The notes beneath the pieces were generated by a model. That model did not search any database, had not been told where the DNA came from, and saw nothing but the letters and a program-made list of their open reading frames with translations. A stretch of 10,784 nt of DNA from JACCXJ01 sp052387115 (GTDB lineage: Bacteria > Pseudomonadota > Gammaproteobacteria > JACCXJ01), in contig JBQTJM010000197.1 in the NCBI GenBank assembly GCA_052387115.1, positions 1 to 10,784 on the forward strand, written 5' to 3'. Shown piece after piece: positions 1 through 6,141 of this stretch. Positions within the stretch are counted from its first letter, which is position 1, and each line of letters begins with the position of its first letter. A program made the translations under genes and the position numbers.

Positions 1-1476
1 GCGGGCGGCGGAGGCGCCTTCCTGCATCCCACCTACACGAACATAGGGCAGGTCCGAACCAATCGCCTCTATCCAGAACCGCTCGTGTCGTTTCAGATGA
101 TCGTGCGGCGACTGTTGAACCCTTGGATCATTGCCAAAGGGGGGCTCGTGTGGCTCGCCGGCGCTCTCGTCGTGATGTACGCCTATTTCGCGGTCACGGT
201 GCCGGATTCGACCTGGGCGCTGTTCTCCAAGTATGCGTGGTTCCAGATGGTCGCGGACTCCGCGAGACCCACGGACGGCCTGCTCGGGCGGATCAGGGTA
301 GGGCTCGCGGTCGACAGCGGTTTGAGCCTCTGGGATCTGTTGGTGCTGCTTTTCACCTCGCGCTATTTCTTCGAGGTTCTCTATGTCGGGTTTCTAGGGT
401 GGTTCTTCGTAAAAAAGGTTGTGCCCGAAGCAGCCGCATTGCGGGATAATCTCGGGGCCGCCGAACAAGCGTGGCACACGCGCTTGTTCCGGTTCGTGGG
501 CCACTCCTTACTGGCCGGTCTACCCCTCGTTCTGTTGCTGAGTTGGCCCGACGATGCGGGCGTTAAGTCGACCGTGCTGAGCAGCGTGCTGGTCCTGGCC
601 TATCTTGGGATCGCCTACCTGAGCCTCAAGACCAGTCTCGCCTACAGCAACCTCCTGGTCGACCGCGCGGTGGAGGTCGATGCCGCCGGGCGTCTCTACA
701 ACGTCTCGATATGCGACGTCGTGCCGCAATGGGCGTTCGTCGTCTTTTCCATCATCAGCGCGTGGTACGGTCTCTGGCATTTCGGGGATGCCAGGCTTTC
801 CGTGATGGTCACGGAGGCGTTTCTTATCGTGTTGCTGGCCGGGCTCGTCGTTGGGCTGCACGGACTCGCGACCGGGATCGGCTCGCAGCTCCTCACGACC
901 ATGGAAGACCGCACGGCCTTGAGCCTAATCGGCCACTGGCACTGGGTGTTGCAGTTGCTCGTGCCGCTGCTCCTGGTCTTGTACGGTGGTTGGCTCACGT
1001 TCTTTTTGATCCTCACCGTGGTCGTGGCCGCGGGCCTTCTCCTGAATCGTTACGTGCGGGACCGGAAGTCCGAGGATCTCGCACGTGATAAGAGAGGGAT
1101 CGCGGAGAAGATCCTGCTGGCCTGGTTTGCGCTCGGAGGTCTGGTATTGCTGATCGGTGTGGCGAGCGGGATCTTCGGCGGCGGCGCGGAGCCGGTCACC
1201 TTCTGCCGAATGTTTTTAGCGGCGCCGCTCGTCGGGGCGTTGTTCAGTTGCGTGTGGCTCGGGTGGTACCTGGTGGTCGCGGCCCTCTACGACGGCCACA
1301 ACAACGAGGCGGGTGGCGGATCGCTATCGGCGGACTTCCGGCACCTGGTGCGTGTCCGGCTCACGCCCGACACGCTCACCGCCTATGTCATCGGCATCGA
1401 CGAACCGAGGGACCTGGCTTCAGGGTCCAGCGAACGCACGTTTCGCTTGGTCGACGTGTTCACGATCGGACGCTGA
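1..1476 (+). CDS. C-terminal membrane part of a probable metallophosphoesterase (5'-truncated by window edge)
   Basis: The reading frame is open from base 1, so a GTG at 85 is probably an internal valine and not the start. The first visible residues read AGGGGAFLHPTYTNIGQ. A glycine run followed by AFLHPT is, from memory, typical of the end of the phosphoesterase domain in large bacterial calcineurin-like membrane phosphoesterases; the metal-binding core itself would lie left of the window. About nine to ten hydrophobic segments follow, for example around bases 139-200, 325-420, 490-550, 570-640, 725-790, 810-900, 940-1045, 1105-1170 and 1210-1285, so the protein is a multi-pass inner-membrane protein. 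A soluble tail after the last helix contains DGHNNEAGGG and LTAYVIGIDEP, also reminiscent of that family. It ends with TGA at 1474-1476, converging on the phasin genes. The substrate is unknown. Membrane topology is well supported; the family name rests on short motifs. Confidence 0.6.
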   Translation, partial: AGGGGAFLHPTYTNIGQVRTNRLYPEPLVSFQMIVRRLLNPWIIAKGGLVWLAGALVVMYAYFAVTVPDSTWALFSKYAWFQMVADSARPTDGLLGRIRVGLAVDSGLSLWDLLVLLFTSRYFFEVLYVGFLGWFFVKKVVPEAAALRDNLGAAEQAWHTRLFRFVGHSLLAGLPLVLLLSWPDDAGVKSTVLSSVLVLAYLGIAYLSLKTSLAYSNLLVDRAVEVDAAGRLYNVSICDVVPQWAFVVFSIISAWYGLWHFGDARLSVMVTEAFLIVLLAGLVVGLHGLATGIGSQLLTTMEDRTALSLIGHWHWVLQLLVPLLLVLYGGWLTFFLILTVVVAAGLLLNRYVRDRKSEDLARDKRGIAEKILLAWFALGGLVLLIGVASGIFGGGAEPVTFCRMFLAAPLVGALFSCVWLGWYLVVAALYDGHNNEAGGGSLSADFRHLVRVRLTPDTLTAYVIGIDEPRDLASGSSERTFRLVDVFTIGR

Positions 1477-1483
1477 AAAAGCC

Positions 1484-1516
1484 ACCACCCTTGGCCTGGG
1501 ACAGGCCAAGGGTGGT
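1484..1516 (-). terminator. Rho-independent terminator of the phasin gene
   Basis: The arms ACCACCCTTGGCCTG (1484-1498) and CAGGCCAAGGGTGGT (1502-1516) form a perfect 15-bp stem with a GGA loop. Read on the minus strand, the stem is followed within three bases by TTTTT (complement of 1476-1480). It is therefore a good intrinsic terminator for the phasin gene ending at 1534. The T-tract overlaps the TGA stop of the converging plus-strand gene. There is no T-run on the plus side, so termination of that gene here would be less efficient. Confidence 0.85.
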
Positions 1517-1533
1517 ATGTCGCTGAGGTAAGC

Positions 1534-1920
1534 TCAGGAAGCCGCGGCCACCTTCTTGGCGGGGAGGACGGTGGCCTTCTTGATGGGGGCGAGGCCGGCG
1601 TCGATCGCCTTCTCGGCCCACACGGTGAATTCGTCCTTGGACTCCGTCAAGATCTCGGTGGTCTTGCGCAGGGCATCGAGGAGCTTATCGTTGTACTCGG
1701 TACTGAGCTTGGTGAAGCCCGACAACAGGTCCTTGTAGCCCTTGGACTCCGAATACAGGGTCAGGTGCTTGACGCCGGTGTCCATGAAGGTGCTGAGGAA
1801 ATCGAGTTGGTGCTCGGCGAGCTTCTCGGTGGCCTTGGTGCCGATCTCGCCAAGTTCCTTGAACGACGCGTACGAGTTGTTGCTCAGGCTGGTCCAGGAC
1901 TCGAGATAGTCGGTTTGCAT
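1534..1920 (-). CDS. phaP: Phasin family protein (PHB granule-associated), copy 1
   Basis: A 128-residue protein with the build of a phasin: almost wholly amphipathic helix, no cysteine, a conserved-looking start (MQTDYLESW, then FKELGE) and an Ala/Lys-rich tail (KKATVLPAKKVAAAS) like those of many PHB-granule proteins. Phasins coat PHB granules in the cytoplasm and control their number and size. The ATG at 1920 is preceded by AGGAGGG (complement of 1927-1933) six bases away, which fixes the start. The upstream region holds a consensus-like promoter overlapped by a putative PhaR operator, and a strong hairpin terminator follows, so it can be a single-gene transcription unit. It is a paralogue of the phasin at 2041-2400. 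Family assignment is firm; which numbered PhaP it corresponds to cannot be said. Confidence 0.88.
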   Translation of the reverse strand: MQTDYLESWTSLSNNSYASFKELGEIGTKATEKLAEHQLDFLSTFMDTGVKHLTLYSESKGYKDLLSGFTKLSTEYNDKLLDALRKTTEILTESKDEFTVWAEKAIDAGLAPIKKATVLPAKKVAAAS

Positions 1921-1926
1921 GGTCTT

Positions 1927-1933
1927 CCCTCCT
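1927..1933 (-). promoter_or_regulatory. Strong ribosome binding site of phasin copy 1
   Basis: On the minus strand this reads AGGAGGG, a near-perfect Shine-Dalgarno, with six bases to the ATG at 1920. It fixes the start and suggests strong translation, as expected for an abundant granule coat protein. Confidence 0.8.
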
Positions 1934-1981
1934 AAACGGGATGAGTGGATTTACACGTGGTTTGGCATGACTGCCCTAGGT

Positions 1982-1996
1982 TGCTGCAATGCAGCA
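1982..1996. promoter_or_regulatory. Putative PhaR operator in the phaP promoter
   Basis: TGCTGCAATGCAGCA is a perfect inverted repeat (7 + 1 + 7) with core CTGC-AAT-GCAG. CTGC-N3-GCAG is the site type I recall being reported for the PHB repressor PhaR in Paracoccus and Rhodobacter phaP promoters. It overlaps the -10 box of the phasin promoter (1993-1998), where a bound repressor would exclude RNA polymerase. A phaR gene lies 4 kb away in this window. The palindrome and its position are seen directly; binding is inferred. Confidence 0.65.
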
Positions 1997-2021
1997 TAGT
2001 CCACCCATCGGCCACTGTCAA
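1993..2021 (-). promoter_or_regulatory. Sigma70-type promoter of phasin copy 1
   Basis: Reading the minus strand, a perfect -35 box TTGACA (complement of 2016-2021) is followed after exactly 17 bases by TATGCT (complement of 1993-1998; 4 of 6 matches to TATAAT). Transcription would start near 1986, giving a leader of about 65 bases to the ATG at 1920. The promoter lies in the 120-bp space between the two phasin genes, so copy 1 need not depend on read-through from copy 2. Confidence 0.75.
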
Positions 2022-2040
2022 GCACCCTTGGGGCCTGCGG

Positions 2041-2400
2041 TTACTTCGTCTTTGCGACCTTGGGGGGCGCGCTCGCCGCCACTACTCCCTTTTCCACCCA
2101 GGTGTTCAGCTCGCTGCGACAATCGGCGAGCAGATCGTTGGTCGATCGCACGATGTCGACGAACTTGCTGCTGTACTGGGTCACCAACTCCGCCTGCTTG
2201 GCGAGCAGGTCCTTCGGATCTTTGGCACCCCCCAGCATCTGCAGCTCCAGGGACGTCGCCTCCAGGCAGGCGCTCAGGATCTGCTGCTGCTGTTCTGTCA
2301 TGCGCGCCACGATGCGCTCGTTGATCTGGCCGAGCTCCTTCATGGATTCCAGCGCCTGACGGCTGACCGTCGCCCACTGGTCGAGTAATTCGGTTTGCAT
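2041..2400 (-). CDS. phaP: Phasin family protein (PHB granule-associated), copy 2
   Basis: A 119-residue, largely helical protein sharing the phasin layout with its neighbour: both begin MQT, both have MKELG/FKELG near residue 20 and a Gln-containing heptad region (RMTEQQQQ here), and both end in a short Lys/Ala/Pro tail (PPKVAKTK here). The first 15 bases around the start (2390-2404 and 1910-1924) are identical in the two genes, supporting tandem duplication. A ribosome binding site AGAGGGG precedes the ATG at 2400. Unlike copy 1 it has three cysteines and no CTGC-N3-GCAG site upstream, so its control may differ. Its own promoter is not obvious; there is a weak TATAAC on the minus strand at 2520-2525. 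Cytoplasmic granule-surface role is inferred from family. Confidence 0.82.
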   Translation of the reverse strand: MQTELLDQWATVSRQALESMKELGQINERIVARMTEQQQQILSACLEATSLELQMLGGAKDPKDLLAKQAELVTQYSSKFVDIVRSTNDLLADCRSELNTWVEKGVVAASAPPKVAKTK

Positions 2401-2518
2401 GGTCCCCTCTGTCGGGAATAGTCGGTGTATTTCTGATGCCCACTGCCCGTCTGGTGGCCAGCGGGCTTCGCCGGACGCCGCGTGCGTCCTCCGCCCATTC
2501 TAGAGCAAGGCGCTTCGA

Positions 2519-2527
2519 TGTTATACT
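2519..2527 (+). promoter_or_regulatory. Extended -10 promoter for pckG
   Basis: TGTTATACT matches TG-N-TATAAT with one mismatch in the hexamer (TATACT at 2522-2527). Extended -10 promoters tolerate a poor -35 box, and only a weak TTCTAG (2498-2503) is found. The start would be near 2534, leaving a leader of about 110 bases before the pckG ATG. Confidence 0.5.
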
Positions 2528-2644
2528 CTCACGCCGTCGCGCGCTTGCTTGGAAGCGAAGATTGGCTGTCCTAGGCCGGCCCGCGGGGCACGGTTGGCCT
2601 GAACTATTAAGATGATGTCACAGGTGTTTGAAGAGGTGTAGTGC

Positions 2645-4495
2645 ATGACGATGACTCACGACGGGGAGAAACGGACCAGGAACCAGCGGTTGCTGAAATG
2701 GGTGGACGAGATCGCCGCCCTGTGCAAACCCGATCGCATCTATTGGTGTGACGGCTCGCGATTGGAGTACGACCGCCTGTGCGAGGAACTGGTGCAGAAG
2801 GGAACGTTCGTTCGCCTGAACCCGAACAAACGGCCCCGGAGCTACCTGGCCCGCTCCCACCCGACGGACGTCGCGCGTGTCGAGGATCGGACCTTCATCT
2901 GCAGCACGCGCAAGGAGGACGCCGGCCCCACCAACAACTGGATGGACCCGAACGAGATGCGCGGTGTCCTCAAGGGCCTCTTCGACGGCTGCATGCGCGG
3001 GCGGACCTTGTACGTCATCCCTTTCAGCATGGGGCCGATCGGCTCGCACATCTCGCACATCGGCGTCGAGATCAGTGATTCGGCGTATGTCGCCATCAAT
3101 CAGCGCATCATGACGCGCATGGGGCAGGCGGCCCTCGATGCCCTCGGGCCCGATGGGGAGTTCGTCCCCTGCGTGCACTCCGTAGGCGCGCCCGTGCAGC
3201 CCCACCAGGAGGACGTGATCTGGCCGTGCAACGACACCAAGTACATCACGCACTTCCCCGAGACGCGTGAGATCTGGTCGTTCGGCAGCGGGTATGGCGG
3301 CAACGCGCTGCTGGGCAAGAAGTGCTTCGCGCTCCGCATCGCCTCGGTCATGGCCCGCGATCAGGGGTGGCTCGCCGAGCACATGCTGGTCCTCGGTGTC
3401 GAGTCTCCGACCGGGGAGAAGACCTACGTCTCGGCGGCGTTTCCGAGTGCCTGCGGCAAGACCAATTTCGCGATGCTGATCCCGCCCAAGGCCTTCGACG
3501 GCTGGAAGGTCACGACCATCGGGGACGACATCGCCTGGATCAAGCCGGGCGCCGACGGGCGCTTCTATGCGATCAATCCCGAGGCCGGTTACTTCGGGGT
3601 GGCGCCGGGGACCAACATGGATTCGAACCCGAATGCCATGTTGACGCTCAAGGAGAACTGCATTTACAGCAACGTCGCGTTGACGGACGACGGGGACGTG
3701 TGGTGGGAAGGCATGACCGAAGAACTCCCGGCGCACCTGATCGACTGGAAGGGTAACGACTGGACCCCGCAGAGCGGGACCCCTGCGGCCCATCCCAACG
3801 CGCGTTTCACCGCGCCCGCGGGGCAATGCCCCTCGATCGATCCGGCCTGGGAGGACCCGAACGGCGTGCCGATCAGCGCCTTCGTCTTCGGCGGCCGGAT
3901 CAGCAAGAACTTCCCATTGGTACTTCAGGCCCATGACTGGGAGCACGGCGTCTATCTCGCGGCCACCATGGGCTCGGAGGCCACCGCCGCCGCCGTGGGC
4001 CAGGCGGGCATGCGGCGCGATCCGATGGCGATGCTGCCGTTCTGCGGTTACAACATGGCGGATTACTGGAAGCACTGGTTGCGCATCGGCCGCGAGCGCG
4101 TGGCCACGCCGCCCTTGATCTTTCGGGTCAATTGGTTCCGCAAGGACGATCACGGCAAGTTCATCTGGCCGGGCTATGGCGAGAACATGCGTGCCTTGAA
4201 ATGGATCGTGGACCGCTGTCGAGGTCGGGCACGCGGGGTGGAGAGCCCGCTCGGCTGGGTGCCGCCCTACGAGGCATTGAACTGGGACGGCCTGTCCTTC
4301 CCTCGCGAGCGTTACCTCGAGATCATGAACATCGATCGCGAGCGCGCCCGCCAGGAGGCGAACGACCAGGAAGAGTTGTTCACCCGTTTCGGCGATCACC
4401 TGCCGCGCGAGATGGAGATCGAGCGCGAGCTCCTGCTTTCCAGGCTCTACTACTCGCCACCGGTCTGGGACCTCGGGATCGCGAGCGCTGCTTGA
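2645..4495 (+). CDS. pckG: Phosphoenolpyruvate carboxykinase (GTP)
   Basis: A 616-residue cytosolic enzyme converting oxaloacetate + GTP to PEP + CO2 + GDP, the entry to gluconeogenesis; it can also run anaplerotically. Length is normal for the GTP class. Visible motifs: substrate-binding YLARSHP near residue 70; YGGNALLGKK (217-226) with the Mn-binding lysine; AEHMLVLG around H246; the kinase P-loop with reactive cysteine FPSACGKTN (266-274, C270); TIGDDIAW (291-298) with metal-binding aspartates; and FGGR in the GTP-binding half. The ATG at 2645 follows AAGAGGTG (2631-2638) with six bases spacing. All key residues are present, so it should be active. It stands alone on the plus strand with its own promoter and ends 16 bp short of the SDR gene it converges on. 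In PHB storers it links stored carbon and the TCA cycle to glycogen. Confidence 0.97.
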   Translation: MTMTHDGEKRTRNQRLLKWVDEIAALCKPDRIYWCDGSRLEYDRLCEELVQKGTFVRLNPNKRPRSYLARSHPTDVARVEDRTFICSTRKEDAGPTNNWMDPNEMRGVLKGLFDGCMRGRTLYVIPFSMGPIGSHISHIGVEISDSAYVAINQRIMTRMGQAALDALGPDGEFVPCVHSVGAPVQPHQEDVIWPCNDTKYITHFPETREIWSFGSGYGGNALLGKKCFALRIASVMARDQGWLAEHMLVLGVESPTGEKTYVSAAFPSACGKTNFAMLIPPKAFDGWKVTTIGDDIAWIKPGADGRFYAINPEAGYFGVAPGTNMDSNPNAMLTLKENCIYSNVALTDDGDVWWEGMTEELPAHLIDWKGNDWTPQSGTPAAHPNARFTAPAGQCPSIDPAWEDPNGVPISAFVFGGRISKNFPLVLQAHDWEHGVYLAATMGSEATAAAVGQAGMRRDPMAMLPFCGYNMADYWKHWLRIGRERVATPPLIFRVNWFRKDDHGKFIWPGYGENMRALKWIVDRCRGRARGVESPLGWVPPYEALNWDGLSFPRERYLEIMNIDRERARQEANDQEELFTRFGDHLPREMEIERELLLSRLYYSPPVWDLGIASAA

Positions 4496-4511
4496 GTCCG
4501 GACTGCTCGTA

Positions 4512-5531
4512 CTAGGACGCGAAAAGGCGGTCGCAAGACCGCCTTTTCGCCTGGGCTTGATGGGCCTGAGAGTCTACGACCTGGCCGAGCGCCGCCCGCC
4601 GCTGGCTGGCGACCTCGTGGCCGGTATAGGTACAGTGCTCGTCGGCCGCCAGGAAGGCGACGGCCTTGGCGATCTCTTCGGGCTGGTCCAGACAGTCCAG
4701 GTCGAGCAGGCGCAGGATCGTGCGGCTGGTGTCTTCCGGGGCGGTTTTTAAACAGCCCGCGGATACCGTGTTCACGGTGATCCCGTGATCCTGGACCGCG
4801 CGTGCCAGGGAGCGGGTGAACCCCAGTATGCCCGCCTTGGCCGCGGCGAGCTGCGGTGTGGGTATCTCGGCCGGGCCGCTCGAGACGATGGTGATGATGC
4901 GCCCGTAACGGCGCTTCGACATCCCCGGGATCAGGTTGCGGGCAAGGTTGAAGATCCCGTCGAGGCCGGCATCGAGCACCGCTCTCCAGTGTTCGCTTTC
5001 GGCGCACTGTGCTTCCGGAGCAGTGCAATGGACCAGGATGTCCACCGCCCCGTAACGCCGCTCCGCCCAGCGCGCGAGCCGTGCGCAGTCCTCGAAGCAG
5101 CCGATGTCGCACTCGACGACGGCGATGTCATAACCCTGGCGGCCATGGCCCAACTTTCTCAGGTAATCGCGCCACTGCCTGGCATGGGCGGCTTCGGAAG
5201 GCGGACAGGTCGCGGCGACCCGAAACCCGGATTCCGCGAGCCGCTCGCACACGGTGGTGCCGAGAATACCCCCGGCGCCGGTCACGAGCGCGAGCCGTGG
5301 GTGCGTGGAGCGGAGTAAGGAGGGGGCATTTGGCGAGAGGAACGCCGCGAGCGAACGGCAGTGCTCCGCCGCGTTCGTGAAGGCCAGGTTGATGCTCGCG
5401 CGTTGGTCGTCCACGAGCCGGCCCCAAAAGCGTTCGCCGAGCTCGGCCACGGCGAAAGCCGATCCGAGGCCCATGCCCGCGGCGCGGACCCAGTAGTGTA
5501 TCCCCTGCCTGCCCAGTTGATCGAGCCACAT
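4512..5531 (-). CDS. Degenerate short-chain dehydrogenase with N-terminal helical (phasin-like?) extension
   Basis: A 339-residue protein. Residues about 78-305 are an SDR domain related to PhaB/FabG: cofactor loop TGAGGILG (84-91), DILVHCTAPE (164-173), the SSG serines (217-218), LAAAKAGILGFTRSLA and ITVNTVSAG. Compared with phaB in this window the Asn-Ser-Tyr-Lys tetrad becomes Gly189-Ser-Leu228-Lys232, NNAG becomes HCTA, the glycine loop fits TGxxGxxG instead of TGxxxGxG, and the PG of VSPG is AG. The usual C-terminal NGG is replaced by an unrelated basic tail. It is probably not an active reductase. Residues 1-75 are an added, mostly helical region (AVAELGERFWGRLVDDQ) that faintly recalls the phasins. 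GAGG about 8 bases before the ATG at 5531 supports the start. It follows phaR by 83 bp in the same direction, suggesting a PHB-related structural or regulatory role; function unknown. Confidence 0.8.
   Translation of the reverse strand: MWLDQLGRQGIHYWVRAAGMGLGSAFAVAELGERFWGRLVDDQRASINLAFTNAAEHCRSLAAFLSPNAPSLLRSTHPRLALVTGAGGILGTTVCERLAESGFRVAATCPPSEAAHARQWRDYLRKLGHGRQGYDIAVVECDIGCFEDCARLARWAERRYGAVDILVHCTAPEAQCAESEHWRAVLDAGLDGIFNLARNLIPGMSKRRYGRIITIVSSGPAEIPTPQLAAAKAGILGFTRSLARAVQDHGITVNTVSAGCLKTAPEDTSRTILRLLDLDCLDQPEEIAKAVAFLAADEHCTYTGHEVASQRRAALGQVVDSQAHQAQAKRRSCDRLFAS
4519..4550. terminator. Bidirectional terminator between pckG and the SDR-like gene
   Basis: GCGAAAAGGCGGTC (4519-4532) and GACCGCCTTTTCGC (4537-4550) pair perfectly over 14 bp around a GCAA tetraloop (GNRA type). 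The GC core (4526-4543) is followed by TTTT on both strands, so it can terminate both pckG and the converging minus-strand gene. It lies inside the last codons of the SDR-like gene (stop 4512-4514) and encodes part of its KRRSCDRLFAS tail. Confidence 0.85.
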
Positions 5532-5614
5532 AGGACGCCCTCATTGCAGATGCCGAAAGGCTACAAACTATGTGCCAGCGCCCGAGGTGCCGGCCACCCC
5601 GCGCCTTCGGCGTG

Positions 5615-6115
5615 TCAGCCTCTATTCTTGTCCGAGTCCTCTGCCTCTGCCTCTCCGTCTTGCCCGCCCGCGAGCCCCGCGGCCTTGAAGAAGCTGTCCT
5701 GCATCTTCTTGATCATCTCAAGGTTGTGTTGGGTGATCTCGGTCATGGCCGTCAAGGGGTTGCGCTTGACCGCTTCATTGATCTGGGCGTGAAAACGCTT
5801 CTGTTGCTCGCTGAAGAGCGAAAGGCTTTGCTCCAAAAAGCTCGCCGCGACGCCCTGGACGGTGTCGCCGTAGAAGCGGATGATACGGGTCAACGCATCG
5901 GTGCTGAAGATCGGCTCGCCGCAGCCCTCCTGCTCGCTGATGATCTGCAAGAGGATGCTGCGCGTGATGTCCTCGCCGGTCTTCTGGTCCTTGACGCAGA
6001 ATGCGACGCTCTCCAGGACCAGCCCGCGCACGTCGGCCAAGGTGATGTACTTGCTCTCCACCGTGTCATAAAGACGCCGGTTGGGATACTTCTTGATGAT
6101 GCGCTTGTCTTCCAT
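5615..6115 (-). CDS. phaR: PHB synthesis repressor PhaR
   Basis: A 166-residue regulator. The N-terminal PHB/PHA accumulation DNA-binding domain is unmistakable: KRIIKKYPNRRLYDT (residues 4-18), YITLADVR (23-30) and an ITRSILLQII segment (50-59). A PHB-associated helical region (about 67-145, with IIRFYGDTVQG and LEQSL) follows, then an acidic tail (DGEAEAEDSD). In characterised systems PhaR binds both PHB and phasin promoters; it represses phaP until polymer sequesters it. The start at 6115 is chosen because MEDKRIIKKYPNRR begins the domain; the open frame continues upstream but overlaps phaB. The ribosome binding site is weak (CACGAGCG) and sits just after a hairpin in the 26-bp gap from phaB. 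Fourth position in a co-directional phaA-phaB-phaR-SDR set if the SDR is included as last; transcription is probably shared. Confidence 0.95.
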   Translation of the reverse strand: MEDKRIIKKYPNRRLYDTVESKYITLADVRGLVLESVAFCVKDQKTGEDITRSILLQIISEQEGCGEPIFSTDALTRIIRFYGDTVQGVAASFLEQSLSLFSEQQKRFHAQINEAVKRNPLTAMTEITQHNLEMIKKMQDSFFKAAGLAGGQDGEAEAEDSDKNRG

Positions 6116-6121
6116 CGCTCG

Positions 6122-6141
6122 TGCCGAGGTTGGCCTCGGCA
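6122..6141 (-). promoter_or_regulatory. Hairpin between phaB and phaR
   Basis: TGCCGAGG (6122-6129) and CCTCGGCA (6134-6141) form a perfect 8-bp stem with a 4-base loop, filling most of the gap between the phaB stop and the phaR start. No T-run follows on the minus strand, so it is not an intrinsic terminator. In the mRNA it ends six bases before the phaR ATG and touches the presumed ribosome binding region, so it might limit phaR translation or protect the phaAB message. Structure seen; role inferred. Confidence 0.5.

Noticed and set aside
2281..2294. CTG-rich repeat (ctgctgctgctg-like run)
   Set aside because: It encodes the glutamine run of phasin copy 2 and is explained by coding.
2618..4399. 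A 593-codon open frame on the minus strand opposite pckG
   Set aside because: It mirrors the pckG codons of a GC-rich gene, is low in recognisable domains and rich in His/Arg/Gly/Asp; pckG on the plus strand is certain.
4450..5112. Possible frameshift in the SDR-like gene, with an alternative frame giving the missing C-terminus
   Set aside because: The alternative frames over the 3' end do not restore an NGG or other SDR ending, and the motif losses are spread through one continuous frame.
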